The notes beneath the pieces were generated by a model that was given only the letters and a program-made list of their open reading frames with translations, had not been told where the DNA came from and ran no database searches. Shown one piece after another: positions 9,218 to 18,573 of a stretch of DNA of 61,779 nt. Position 1 is the first letter of the stretch. Each line of letters begins with the position of its first letter. The position numbers and the translations under genes were made by a program. The stretch is from Sphingomonas echinoides (GTDB taxonomy: Bacteria; Pseudomonadota; Alphaproteobacteria; Sphingomonadales; Sphingomonadaceae), in contig NZ_JAPYKK010000026.1 of the NCBI RefSeq assembly GCF_029623395.1, positions 1-61,779 on the forward strand, given 5' to 3'.

Positions 9218-11629
9218 TCACCCCGGTTGCACGTCGTCGGCGACTGCTTTGGGCGTCCACGCCCAGTCCCGCACTTCGGGCATGTCCTCGCCATATGTCG
9301 TGACATAGGCATGATGGTCGATCAGCCGGTCCCGCAGATGTTGCGCCACGCTCGCCGTCCGGGTGGCCAGCCCCGGCACGCGGTGCAGGACGTCCAGCGC
9401 AAGGTGATACCGGTCGAGATCGTTGCGCACGACCATGTCGAACGGCGTCGTGGTGGTGCCTTCCTCCTTGAAGCCACGGGCGTGGAGATTGGCGTGATTG
9501 GTCCGGCGGTAGGTCAGGCGATGGATCAGGTACGGATAGCCGTGGAAGGCGAAGATGATCGGGCGATCACGAGTGAAGATGGCATCGAAATCAGCGTCGC
9601 TGATCCCGTGCGGATGTTCCGCTTCGGGTTGCAGCGTCATCAGGTCGACGATGTTGACGACCCGGATACGCAGCCCCGGCACATGCGTCCGCAAGAGATC
9701 GACCGCGGCAAGCGTTTCCAGCGTCGGGACGTCGCCGGCGCAGGCCATCACGACCTCGGGCTCGGTGCCCACCACCTCGGTTCCGGCCCAGCTCCAGATG
9801 CCGAGCCCGGCCGCGCAATGCCGCTCGGCGTCGTCCGCCGACAGCCATTGTGGCGACGGCTGCTTGCCCGCGACGATCACGTTGATCCGGTCGTAGGTGC
9901 CCAGGCAGTGATCCACCGTGCGCAGCAGCGTGTTCGCATCTGGCGGCAAGTACACGCGGACCACGTCCGCCTTCTTGTTGACCACATGGTCGATGAAGCC
10001 CGGATCCTGGTGGCTGAAGCCGTTATGGTCCTGCCGCCAGACGTGGCTCGACAGGAGATAGTTGAACGACGCGATTGGCCTGCGCCAGCCAAGGCCGCGG
10101 CTGACCTTCAGCCATTTGGCGTGCTGATTGAACATCGAATCCACGATGTGGACGAACGCTTCGTAGCAGTTGAACAGGCCGTGCCGCCCGGTGAGGAGAT
10201 AGCCCTCCAGCCAGCCTTGGCAGAGATGCTCGCTCAGCACTTCCATCACCCGACCATCGGGGGCGAGATGGTCGTCGAACGGCTCGATCCGTTCCATCCA
10301 CACACGGTCGGTTTGCTCGAACACCGCGCCGAGCCGGTTGGAATTGGTCTCGTCGGGGCCCATTAGCCGGAAGTTGCGGGATTCGGCGTTCAGCGCCATC
10401 ACTTCGGCGAGATAGCGTCCTGCCGCCCGGGTTGCCTCGCCAATCGTGGCGCCGGGTTCCGCCAGTTCGATCGCGAAAGTGCGCCAGTCGGGCCGATGCA
10501 ATACGGTGCGGTTTCGTCCGCCGTTGGCGTAGGGCGTCGACCCCATCCGCTTGTCGCCCTCGGGCGCCAACGCGCGCAGTTCCTGGACCAGACGACCGTG
10601 TTCGTCGAACAGGGTTTCGGGATGGTAGCTGCGCATCCAGTCCTCGAGCAGCTGGCGGTGTGCGTCATTCTCCCTGGCCGCTGCAATCGGGACCTGATGC
10701 GCGCGCCAGAAACCCTCGACCTTCAGTCCGTCGACTTCCTTCGGCCCGGTCCAGCCCTTGGGGCTGCGCAGCACGATGAGCGGCCAGCGCGGCGTTCCGA
10801 CATCCTCGCCGCTGCGCGCGGCGGTCTGAATTGCCGTGATCCGGTCGAGCGCGGTGTCGAGCACGCGCGCCATCCGACGATGCATCGCCGGACGCTCGCT
10901 GCCTTCGACGAACAGCGGCTCATAACCAAGTCCGATGAAGAAGGAGCGGAGTTGATCGTCGGGCATCCGTGCGAGGATCGTCGGGTTGGCGATCTTGTAC
11001 CCGTTGAGATGCAGGATCGGCAGCACCGCGCCATCGTGCTGCGGATTGAGGAAGCAGTTCGAATGCCAGGAAGCGGCGAGCGGCCCGGTTTCGGCCTCGC
11101 CGTCGCCGACCACGCAGGCGACGACCAGGTCGGGATTGTCGAACGCCGCACCGAACGCATGGACCAGCGCGTAGCCGAGTTCGCCGCCTTCATGGATCGA
11201 ACCGGGCGTCTCGGGGGCGACATGGCTCGGAATGCCGCCCGGGAAGGAGAACTGCCGGAACAGCCGGCCCAACCCGGCGGCATCCTCGCTGATCGCGGGA
11301 TAGATCTCCGAATACGTGCCTTCGAGATAAGTGTTGGCAACCATGCCGGGGCCGCCATGGCCGGGACCGCACACGTAGAGCACGTCGGTGCCGCGCTGCC
11401 GGATCGCGCGATTGAGGTGCGCATAGATGAAGTTCAGCCCTGGCGTGGTGCCCCAATGGCCAAGCAACCGCGGCTTGATGTGCTCGGCTGCAAGCGGTTC
11501 GCGCAGCAACGGGTTGCTGAGCAGGTAGATTTGCCCGACCGAAAGGTAGTTCGCCGCGGAGAAGTAGCGATCGATCAGATCGACTTCATCGTCGCCGAGA
11601 TCGGTGGCTTGTTCAACGATCACGCTCAT
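9218..11629 (-). CDS. xfp: Xylulose-5-phosphate/fructose-6-phosphate phosphoketolase
   Basis: An 803-residue thiamine-diphosphate enzyme that splits xylulose-5-P or fructose-6-P with phosphate into acetyl-phosphate plus glyceraldehyde-3-P or erythrose-4-P. Typical family stretches are [34 protein letters not shown] and the [11 protein letters not shown] region; length matches full-size phosphoketolases. The ATG at 11629 (MSVIVEQ) is chosen over upstream in-frame codons. The operon runs xfp, ackA, membrane protein. Given the pentosan-degrading enzymes elsewhere in the window, it offers a short route from pentoses to acetate and ATP, although the pentose isomerase and kinase are not here. Confidence 0.95.
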   Translation of the reverse strand: MSVIVEQATDLGDDEVDLIDRYFSAANYLSVGQIYLLSNPLLREPLAAEHIKPRLLGHWGTTPGLNFIYAHLNRAIRQRGTDVLYVCGPGHGGPGMVANTYLEGTYSEIYPAISEDAAGLGRLFRQFSFPGGIPSHVAPETPGSIHEGGELGYALVHAFGAAFDNPDLVVACVVGDGEAETGPLAASWHSNCFLNPQHDGAVLPILHLNGYKIANPTILARMPDDQLRSFFIGLGYEPLFVEGSERPAMHRRMARVLDTALDRITAIQTAARSGEDVGTPRWPLIVLRSPKGWTGPKEVDGLKVEGFWRAHQVPIAAARENDAHRQLLEDWMRSYHPETLFDEHGRLVQELRALAPEGDKRMGSTPYANGGRNRTVLHRPDWRTFAIELAEPGATIGEATRAAGRYLAEVMALNAESRNFRLMGPDETNSNRLGAVFEQTDRVWMERIEPFDDHLAPDGRVMEVLSEHLCQGWLEGYLLTGRHGLFNCYEAFVHIVDSMFNQHAKWLKVSRGLGWRRPIASFNYLLSSHVWRQDHNGFSHQDPGFIDHVVNKKADVVRVYLPPDANTLLRTVDHCLGTYDRINVIVAGKQPSPQWLSADDAERHCAAGLGIWSWAGTEVVGTEPEVVMACAGDVPTLETLAAVDLLRTHVPGLRIRVVNIVDLMTLQPEAEHPHGISDADFDAIFTRDRPIIFAFHGYPYLIHRLTYRRTNHANLHARGFKEEGTTTTPFDMVVRNDLDRYHLALDVLHRVPGLATRTASVAQHLRDRLIDHHAYVTTYGEDMPEVRDWAWTPKAVADDVQPG

Positions 11630-11942
11630 GGCTATCTCCGATTGTACCGCGCAGGCGTATTGTCGATTCGTTGGCGCCACGCACATCTACCTTATTCATT
11701 GGAATAGAGGTAACTAACGTGCGGCAGACGGTTGGTTATCGAAGCTCGTGTTTGGGATTTGCCCCGTTGGGTGAATGCGATCGCCATCGGTCACCCCCCC
11801 ATGAACGAAGGACCACTTCCGAAGATTGTGCAGAGGAAGCTTCACACCTTCTATCCTGGGTACGATCGGTTTCAGCGTTCGGGCAGCTCTCTATAGAACC
11901 GGCAAATACCCGACGCTGGAGCTGTTTTGCGGGACGGACCGT
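11630..11942. other. Intergenic region between GH43 and the phosphoketolase operon
   Basis: 313 bp without a credible gene. It should contain the xfp promoter (reading left) and the 3' end region of the GH43 gene. The only structured element I see is the imperfect dyad at 11688-11712, listed separately. Confidence 0.5.
11688..11712. promoter_or_regulatory. Imperfect dyad upstream of xfp (candidate operator)
   Basis: A 25-bp symmetric element: TACCT-TATTC, a 4-base spacer, then GAATA-GAGGTA, i.e. arms that match with one inserted base. It starts 59 bp upstream of the xfp start codon, a normal operator distance. The regulator is unknown; the symmetric layout would suit a LysR- or GntR-type dimer. 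Confidence 0.4.
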
Positions 11943-13322
11943 TTAATCGATATTCCATTCGATGATCGCCGTTTTCTGCGCGTGCAGCCGCAAGTACCGT
12001 GCCTTGACGGCATGCTGGAGGACGATCGGCGATCCCGCTTGTGGTTTTGACGGAACGATCGTCACCCAATTCCGTCCGTCGGAGGACGCGGAAACCCCGA
12101 GATCAGCCGCGCGTCCGGGAAAGAGCGGTCGCACGCTGCTCCCGTGGATCTGTCGCACTCGACCGAGGTCAGCCTGCAACCAGGGGGTGGAATCCCCTTC
12201 GCGCGCAACCCATGCGGTCGCGTAATTGTCGTCACCGGCCCGCTGTGGGCTGTGTCCTGCGTCGGCGGCACTCGAGGCGCTTCCCCGCCACGGTAGCCCG
12301 GTTGTCCTACGCGCGGCCTGGCCCGGGAGATCGGCGCCGTCGTGCGTTGGGGTCACGCGCGCAATTCGATCACCATCGATCCTCAGTGCGTCGACCGCAA
12401 CCTGTCGCAATACGGTTCCGTCCACGGGGGGATAGGGCAGGCCGTTGCGGTGGTAGAGAATGTAGGGCCGACCCGCATAGCGGAAAACGGCATGGTGCCC
12501 GGGGCTGATGATCTGCCGGTCGGCATGGGTTTCGAGGATTGGGCTGTTCGCCGCTTCGGTGAACGGTCCCATCGGCGACTTTCCGACCGCGTAGCGCACC
12601 TGGTAGGTGTCGCGTGTCGTGTTGCCCCAACTGTAGGTCAGCAGATACGATCCGCCCGATTTGACGAGGAAGGGCGCCTCGAAATAATGCGCGGGCGTGC
12701 AATCCTTCGGCGCACCGTCAAGCTTGGTCATCGTCTTGTCGAGGCGCGCGACGAAACACCGTCCGTTGACCCAGTTCAGCCCCGATCCCCAGAACAGGTA
12801 AGCTTGGCCGTCGTCGTCGATGAACGCCTCGGCGTCGATCATGTGGTAACCCGGGCGGAAGTCACCGGGGATCAGGGGCTTGCCGTCGTTCGCGTCCGCC
12901 CATGGACCCGCCGGGGAGGGCGCGCTGCCGACCCAGATCTCGCTGCCGACCGAGACGTACATGTACCAGCGCCCATTCGCCGCCTTGACGACCGATGGTG
13001 CCCAGACCTTTGAATCCCCCGACGTCTTGCTGGTCGCGGCGGCCTTGGTCGGCCATGCGGGGGTCGAGAAGGTCCAGTTGCGGAAATCGTCCGATGTCCA
13101 CATTCCAAGCCGGTCGTCGCCCCACGGATCGACCGTCGCGAAGATGTACCAACGGCCCTTGTCGCGGACGATCGACGGGTCGGCGAAATAACCGGGCAGT
13201 AACGGATTGCGCGCACCCGGCGCATCCCAGCGGGACGGTGCCGGGGGTGCGGCCGCCGAAGCCGACACCAAGGTGGTGAGCGAGAGCGCAACCATCCATG
13301 ATACGGCCGGTACTTTACGCAT
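11943..13322 (-). CDS. Exported glycoside hydrolase family 43 with C-terminal F5/8C-like domain
   Basis: A 459-residue protein with a signal peptide (cleavage near SASAAAP). Residues about 40-325 form the five-bladed GH43 propeller. The general base Asp is in YFADPSI (D48), the pKa-tuning Asp in MIDAEAF (D163) and the acid Glu in YFEAPF (E215). Such enzymes cleave alpha-L-arabinofuranosyl or beta-xylosyl linkages. Residues about 345-459 resemble an F5/8 type C (discoidin-like) carbohydrate-binding domain (ADLGRVRQIHG, ARYLRLHA). The start at 13322 gives the signal peptide. The exact substrate (arabinan, arabinoxylan, xylan) cannot be fixed from sequence. Confidence 0.88.
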   Translation of the reverse strand: MRKVPAVSWMVALSLTTLVSASAAAPPAPSRWDAPGARNPLLPGYFADPSIVRDKGRWYIFATVDPWGDDRLGMWTSDDFRNWTFSTPAWPTKAAATSKTSGDSKVWAPSVVKAANGRWYMYVSVGSEIWVGSAPSPAGPWADANDGKPLIPGDFRPGYHMIDAEAFIDDDGQAYLFWGSGLNWVNGRCFVARLDKTMTKLDGAPKDCTPAHYFEAPFLVKSGGSYLLTYSWGNTTRDTYQVRYAVGKSPMGPFTEAANSPILETHADRQIISPGHHAVFRYAGRPYILYHRNGLPYPPVDGTVLRQVAVDALRIDGDRIARVTPTHDGADLPGQAARRTTGLPWRGSASSAADAGHSPQRAGDDNYATAWVAREGDSTPWLQADLGRVRQIHGSSVRPLFPGRAADLGVSASSDGRNWVTIVPSKPQAGSPIVLQHAVKARYLRLHAQKTAIIEWNID

Positions 13323-13778
13323 CGGTCCGTCCGTCGCCAGGCAATTGCGCGTTTGGCAACGTCGGTGCTGGCCCGGTTGCATCGGTATCGTTCGCGAACA
13401 GGGCGCATCTCCTTGGTATCATTATGCCTTCAGAACTTGGCGCGGGTTACTCATCCACTAGCCGCCCCCGCAACGCAACATGGATGATGCGAACGCGTAC
13501 GGCGGCGATCCAAAGTCAGCAGCGCGATCTATCGAACGACGTTGCTCCGGCCTCTTCGTACCCGCCTTGGTCTTCCCCCGTGGATATCAGGGGATTGCGA
13601 GGACAAAGGGTCCGGAGAACAGCGAAATCGCCAGTCGAGCGGCTTAACGCGGGGGTAAACGAGCGCCAGATATTCGGGATTGCTCACTGACATACCGAGG
13701 GCGACTTGCGTCGTGCATGCGCGTGGACCTGCAACACGGAACCCTGCATAACGACGCGGCCTTTGCTGGAGCCATTTG
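13323..13778. other. Intergenic region upstream of GH43 and the DUF1993 gene
   Basis: 456 bp between two divergent genes, with only short unsupported frames. It must hold both promoters, but I could not single out a convincing element. No strong repeat was seen. Confidence 0.45.
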
Positions 13779-14300
13779 ATGACCTTTTCGCTTTACGATG
13801 CCGTTGTTCCGTCCAACCTTCAAATCCTCGCAGCGATCGACGCTTTGCTCGACAAGGCGGCGGCATTCTGCCTGAAGCAGGGCATAGCGGAAGCTGATTT
13901 GATCGACGCACGCTTGGCGCCGGACATGCTGCCATTCGGGTATCAGGTAAAGTCGTGCGCAATCCATTCGATCGGCGGGATCGAGGGCGTGCGGGCAGGC
14001 ACCTTCTCCCCCGATCGGTCGGCTTGGCCGACCAGTCTCGCGGAGCTGCATACTGTGCTGCAGGGCGCGATTGCGAGCCTGAACGCGATCGACCGCGAGA
14101 CGTTCGACGCTTTGGCGGACAGTGACACGCAGTTCGCATTCGGTGAGACGAAAATGCCCTTCACCGGCGCCAACTTCCTACTCTCCTTTTCGCAGCCGAA
14201 CTTCTATTTCCACGCAACCACCGCCTATGGGATTCTGCGCGCACAAGGCGTCGAGCTCGGCAAGCGCGACTTCCTCGGCATGCCGCGCCTCAAGCGGTGA
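13779..14300 (+). CDS. DUF1993 family protein
   Basis: A 173-residue soluble helical protein that matches my recollection of DUF1993 proteins: an early LYDAVVPSNLQIL-like segment, a central PDMLPFGYQV stretch and the C-terminal ANFLLSFSQPNFYFHATTAYGILR block with the conserved histidine. The family has a DinB-like four-helix appearance and no established function. The ATG at 13779 directly follows a TTG that also could start translation. It stands alone, convergent with the gene to its right. Confidence 0.8.
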   Translation: MTFSLYDAVVPSNLQILAAIDALLDKAAAFCLKQGIAEADLIDARLAPDMLPFGYQVKSCAIHSIGGIEGVRAGTFSPDRSAWPTSLAELHTVLQGAIASLNAIDRETFDALADSDTQFAFGETKMPFTGANFLLSFSQPNFYFHATTAYGILRAQGVELGKRDFLGMPRLKR

Positions 14301-14319
14301 GACGGATCGACGCATCGTT

Positions 14320-15156
14320 TCAGCGCACGCGACCGGCACGGTTCTCCAGCACGAGCTTCGATACCGTGGCGGTCTCGGCCACGCCGGGCAGGTGCGAGGT
14401 GAAGCCGATGCCGACATAGAACGGAGCGGTCAATTTGAGCGTGATGGGCGCCCCGAACTGATGCATCGGTTCGCCTTGCTCGCTCACCCACAGCGTGAAC
14501 TGGTCGCCTTTCTTCTCGATGCCGATGCGCTTCGCGTTGAGCGTGATCAGGCTGTCGGGCGACTTGCCGCCGGGCAGGCCGCCACGACTGCCGATGCGAT
14601 ATTCCCGGTCGCTGATCCGTCGTCCCGGGGCGGGGCGCTGCGCCAAATGGATCATGCCGTCGCCGTGGAGCGCGACCAGCGCTTCCTTGGCATCGTCATC
14701 AAGCGATTGGCGGATCACCAGCAGCGCCTTATGGTCGCCGAAGCCGCCGTCGGGATAAGCCAGATCGGCCGCGAGCGAGATGTCGCCGCTCATGCGTTTG
14801 AACAGGAAGCGGAACTCGTCGCGGGTGTACCAGACGTTATAGCCCGCCGAATGGATCGTGTACGTGCCGCCGTCCAGCGACGCCTTGCCGGGTACGAGCG
14901 CACCCCCGACGTCGGCCTGTCCGTCGAACACGCCGATCGGGGTGTTCTCCACGCGGGTATCGCGGTGGAAGCCGGCTGGCGGCCCCACCTGATCGTGCTG
15001 CGTCGATTGCGGATAGGCCCAGTCCGGCGCGAGCGGTGCGCCGGGCGGGCTGTTCCTGGCAGAGGTTCCGGGAACTTCCGGCGATACCTGTGCGCACAGC
15101 GCCGAAGACAGGATCGTCATCGTCGCGGCGGCCACCCACACGGTGGATTTCTGCAT
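14320..15156 (-). CDS. Exported protein with a concanavalin-like (DUF1349-like) domain
   Basis: A 278-residue protein with a signal peptide (MQKSTVWVAAATMTILSSALCAQ). The mature part is beta-rich. The YTIHSAGYNVWYTRDEFRFLFKRMSGDISL stretch, a lysine-containing strand set and a final FTSHLPGVAETATVSKL block resemble DUF1349/LamG-like jelly-roll domains found in secreted carbohydrate-related proteins. No catalytic residues can be assigned. The start at 15156 has a strong AGAGGAAGG ribosome-binding site. A second ATG at 15174 overlaps the upstream stop as ATGA but has none. It is the second gene of a unit with the VOC protein. Confidence 0.6.
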   Translation of the reverse strand: MQKSTVWVAAATMTILSSALCAQVSPEVPGTSARNSPPGAPLAPDWAYPQSTQHDQVGPPAGFHRDTRVENTPIGVFDGQADVGGALVPGKASLDGGTYTIHSAGYNVWYTRDEFRFLFKRMSGDISLAADLAYPDGGFGDHKALLVIRQSLDDDAKEALVALHGDGMIHLAQRPAPGRRISDREYRIGSRGGLPGGKSPDSLITLNAKRIGIEKKGDQFTLWVSEQGEPMHQFGAPITLKLTAPFYVGIGFTSHLPGVAETATVSKLVLENRAGRVR

Positions 15157-15170
15157 GATCCTTCCTCTGC

Positions 15171-16109
15171 TCATCGCTGTGGATCTGGCGCGCGGAAGGG
15201 GGAGCAGCAGGGCTTGCCGATCGCGTGCAACTCCATCAGTTCGGCGCGCGTCCCGTCGGGATCGAGCAGGTTGAGCTGCCACTTGGCATCGCGTCCGATC
15301 TTGGGAGTCTGGTCCTGGCCCTGCAGGCGGTCACCGTTCCACAGCAATGTGTAGGCCGCGCGCGCGTCGGGTATGCCGAGCGCGAAGTGATTGAGCACCC
15401 CCAGGTTGGCCGCCGACATCGTGGGCGGGATGCCTGTAGTGTCGGGCGTCCCGACGACCATATATTCGATCCAGTCGCGCCCGTCGGGCAACTGCAGCGA
15501 GATCCAGGTGGGATGATCGTCCTGCATCCCGCCCTCCCAATAGGGCCGCAGCCCGAGGACAGCCTTGTAGAAGCGATCTTCTTTGACGCGATCATGCACG
15601 ATGAACCCGAAGTGCATGACATGGCTGGAAAGCGGGTTGACCGGTATCGCCGGCAGCCGGGCGGGCGGTTGCAGGAATTGCACGACCGTTCCCTCCGGGT
15701 CGGTCACCGAAAACCAGCGGCTGCCGTCCGCGGCCATACTGACTTTCGCGGGCACGGCGACGCCCTGCGCCGCCAGATATGTTCGCATCGCTTCGGCATT
15801 GGCGGTGTTGAACGCAACGTGCGCAAGACGGTTGATCGAAGCTTCGCCGGGGGGCAGCGGCAGCACCTCGACGAACTGGGACGGCGCGAAATAATAGCGC
15901 GCGCCGGATGGATGTTCGGGGTCGGGAAGCTTCACTGCACCCAGATCGTGGACGTAGAAACGTTCACTTTTGGCCGGATCCTGCGCATAGACCGCGATGT
16001 GTGACACGCTGGCCAGCGGCGGGCGGGCAGGGCCCTTCGCCGCGACTGGTGCCGTCAGCAGGAACGCCGCCAGCACGGCGCACCCGCGAATATTGGTCGG
16101 CCTTTTCAT
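15171..16109 (-). CDS. Exported two-domain VOC (glyoxalase-fold) protein
   Basis: A 312-residue protein with a signal peptide (cleavage near PVAAKG) and two vicinal-oxygen-chelate domains, about residues 34-150 and 160-300. The second retains a plausible metal triad: His in VMHFGF, His in LNHFAL and Glu in AELMEL. In the first, the final ligand position reads VVQFLQ, so Glu may be replaced by Gln. VOC enzymes include glyoxalase, dioxygenases and isomerases, nearly all cytosolic, so an exported one is unusual. It is the first gene of a two-gene unit, divergent from the esterase at 16296. Confidence 0.72.
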   Translation of the reverse strand: MKRPTNIRGCAVLAAFLLTAPVAAKGPARPPLASVSHIAVYAQDPAKSERFYVHDLGAVKLPDPEHPSGARYYFAPSQFVEVLPLPPGEASINRLAHVAFNTANAEAMRTYLAAQGVAVPAKVSMAADGSRWFSVTDPEGTVVQFLQPPARLPAIPVNPLSSHVMHFGFIVHDRVKEDRFYKAVLGLRPYWEGGMQDDHPTWISLQLPDGRDWIEYMVVGTPDTTGIPPTMSAANLGVLNHFALGIPDARAAYTLLWNGDRLQGQDQTPKIGRDAKWQLNLLDPDGTRAELMELHAIGKPCCSPFRAPDPQR

Positions 16110-16295
16110 GCGCTTTACCCCTCTCCGTGCGCTGTTTGCGCTATCATCGAACGGTGTAGATCGGTCCCGAGCGTTTGGCGAGGATCATGAGTGTGCTCCG
16201 GTGCCGGCGGTGCGCTGCTCGCCAATGCGCTTGGCGTCCGAACGCCGTTACGGCAAGCCAATGGCCCGGCACTCGCTGGATGAAGGGGAACCCCA

Positions 16296-17312
16296 ATGCG
16301 AATCACGGCCCTGCCTCTGTCAGTCCTTCTCGTCGCAACTGCGAGCGCGCCGGATACCGTCCGCATCGCGCCGCCCTATATCGACGCCCCCGAAATGGCG
16401 GTGCGGCGCGCCACGCCGCACGGGACGGTGCACAGCTTCATCATGCACTCGCGCGACAGCCGCATCTTCCCCGGCATTCGGCAACTCGACAACGCCGTCA
16501 CCCAGCGGCGCGACGCTTATGGCAACCGCATCGCGGCGCCGGCGGACGAGGAGTCCGAAGCCGCACCCTATCGCCGGGAGGTCCTTGTCTACATTCCGGC
16601 GGGTTATCGCCACGGCACCGAGGCACCCCTGCTGGTGGTGCAGGACGGGCGTGATTACGCCGTGCGCGTCGCGGCTGCGCTCGACAGCCTGATCGCGGCG
16701 CACCGCGTGCCGCCGATCGTCGCCGTGATGATACAATCAGGCGGCGGCGACGCGCAGGGGTCCGAGCGCGGTCTGGAATACGACACGGTCTCGGGCCGCT
16801 ATGCGGAGTTCGTCGAGCGTGAAGTGCTGCCGCAGGTGACTGCACTGTATGCCGTGCGCTTCACCCGCAATCCTTCGTTGCGTGCGACGATGGGTGGCAG
16901 TTCCGGCGCGTCAGCGGCGTTCGCCATGGCCTGGTTTCACCCCGAATGGTACGGCAAGGTGCTGTCCTATTCGGGCACCTTCGTGAACCAGGCTTCGCCG
17001 GTCGATCCATCGACGCCGCGCGGCGCATGGGACTTTCACGCCCGCCTCATTCCCGACAGCCCGCGCAAGCCGATCCGAATGTGGATGGAGGTGGGCAGCA
17101 AGGACCTGCACTGGCAAGATCCTGAACCGACTTATCACAACTGGCCCATGGCAAACGATCGCATGGCGGCGGCGTTGGAGGCCAAAGGGTATGACTATCG
17201 CTATGTGGTTGCGGAGAATGCCGCGCACGTTGACGGGAATGTCATTGCCCAGACTCTGCCGGGCGCGCTCGAATGGCTATGGCGCCACGACACGACGGGT
17301 TCGAAGCGGTGA
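16296..17312 (+). CDS. Exported esterase of the enterochelin-esterase/feruloyl-esterase-like family
   Basis: A 338-residue alpha/beta hydrolase. A signal-like N-terminus (MRITALPLSVLLVATASA) is followed by a REVLVYIPAGY strand, an oxyanion region, and the nucleophile elbow GGSSG (S202) in a MGGSSGASAAF context. An Asp in GSKDLHW and a His in AAHVDGN supply the triad. In this family substrates range from siderophore esters to feruloyl or acetyl groups on plant polysaccharides. The neighbouring exported GH43 favours a carbohydrate ester, but that is inference. It is transcribed divergently from the VOC gene. Confidence 0.78.
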   Translation: MRITALPLSVLLVATASAPDTVRIAPPYIDAPEMAVRRATPHGTVHSFIMHSRDSRIFPGIRQLDNAVTQRRDAYGNRIAAPADEESEAAPYRREVLVYIPAGYRHGTEAPLLVVQDGRDYAVRVAAALDSLIAAHRVPPIVAVMIQSGGGDAQGSERGLEYDTVSGRYAEFVEREVLPQVTALYAVRFTRNPSLRATMGGSSGASAAFAMAWFHPEWYGKVLSYSGTFVNQASPVDPSTPRGAWDFHARLIPDSPRKPIRMWMEVGSKDLHWQDPEPTYHNWPMANDRMAAALEAKGYDYRYVVAENAAHVDGNVIAQTLPGALEWLWRHDTTGSKR

Positions 17313-17585
17313 AGGGGGCGTCCGTTGCCGGATCGAAGGAAGGCTCCGTTTGGGGGCGACGCCTTCTCATTACGGGGTATGCCGCTGATCGGTAATATCG
17401 GCGAAAACCTGGCGTAGCTGTCACCGACATCGCCAGCCCAAGGGGTTGCTCCCGGACTTGGCATGCCATCCGCGCGGACCAGAAAGGCTAAGCGCCTCCA
17501 TTCGCCGCATCTTCTACAAGCCGGTTACGAACTCGGGGCAGGCGTCGATTGGTGCGTCACGCGTCCTTACGGCATAGCGTTGGTC

Positions 17586-18485
17586 ATGTCGTTTCCCAAA
17601 ACTACGATTCGTCACCTCAGCTACTTCGTCGCGCTAGCCGAAACCGGCAGCTTTACGCGAGCGGCCGAGCGAATGGGGGTCTCCCAACCGTCGCTCTCGC
17701 AACAGATTCGCGCGCTGGAAACGATTGTCGGGGCAGCCTTGTTCGAGCGGGGCGGGCCGGCGATCCTTACTCCGCTGGGGCGCGACCTGCTCGACAGGGC
17801 ACGGCGTATTCTGCTCGATGTCGTGGATCTCGAGGATTTCCGGGCGACATCGGCCGATCCGTTGATCGGCACGATCCGGCTGGGCGTATCACCGACCCTC
17901 GGCGCCTATCTTCTGCCGGCCCTCGTTGCGCGACTGCACCGTGAGCACCCCACGCTCCGAGTGCATGTCCGCGAAGGCCTGCCGACCGCGCTCGCGGCCG
18001 GGCTTGCCACCGGCGTCCATGATCTGATCCTGGCACAACTCCCCGTGACGGGCGGTGCGTTTCATAGCGAGCGCCTCTTTCGCGAACCGTTGTATGTCGC
18101 GATGGCGTCCGATCACCCGTTGCGAGCCAAGACGATCATCGCCCCCGCCGATCTGCGCGGAACCAGCTTGCTGACGCTGCTGCCCGAATATCGATTGGCC
18201 GAACAGGTGGCAGCGATTGCGGTCGATGTCGGGGCAACGGTGCTGCGTGACTATGAGGGGACCAGCCTGGACGCGATCCGCCAGATGGCGGGCATGGGCA
18301 TGGGTCTCGCCCTGCTACCGGACCTTTATGTCCGGCAGGAAATTCGCGAGGGTGACGACGTCGTGGTGCGGAAGATCAAGGGTAGCCGGTATTACCGCGA
18401 CATCGGCCTGCTGTGGCGACAGGGTGCCGGCCGCGCACCGGCCTATGGCGTTATTGCGGACTTGCTGCGCGCGGTTTCCGCATAG
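17586..18485 (+). CDS. LysR-family regulator, OxyR-like but lacking all cysteines
   Basis: A 299-residue regulator. The N-terminal winged helix-turn-helix (about residues 6-65, SFTRAAERMGVSQPSLSQQIRALE) and the effector domain (about 90-298) resemble OxyR throughout, including the DLILAQLP and GTSLDAIRQMAGMGMGLALLPDLYV regions. The positions of the two redox cysteines of OxyR are Arg and Ala here, and the protein has no cysteine at all, so it cannot be a thiol peroxide sensor. The ATG at 17586 is preferred over a longer frame from 17463. It lies 88 bp upstream of the ABC/HlyD/TolC operon on the same strand and may control it. Confidence 0.85.
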   Translation: MSFPKTTIRHLSYFVALAETGSFTRAAERMGVSQPSLSQQIRALETIVGAALFERGGPAILTPLGRDLLDRARRILLDVVDLEDFRATSADPLIGTIRLGVSPTLGAYLLPALVARLHREHPTLRVHVREGLPTALAAGLATGVHDLILAQLPVTGGAFHSERLFREPLYVAMASDHPLRAKTIIAPADLRGTSLLTLLPEYRLAEQVAAIAVDVGATVLRDYEGTSLDAIRQMAGMGMGLALLPDLYVRQEIREGDDVVVRKIKGSRYYRDIGLLWRQGAGRAPAYGVIADLLRAVSA

Positions 18486-18573
18486 GTTATTCCTATTGAA
18501 AGCATAAGGCGGGCTGGATTGCTCCAATGCCTCAGATCAGGGATACTTGGCCCGGATCAGACGCGAGGGGCAC

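Noticed and set aside
17586..18485. Naming the regulator OxyR
   Set aside because: Both redox cysteines are replaced and the protein has no cysteine, so the peroxide-sensing name would mislead.
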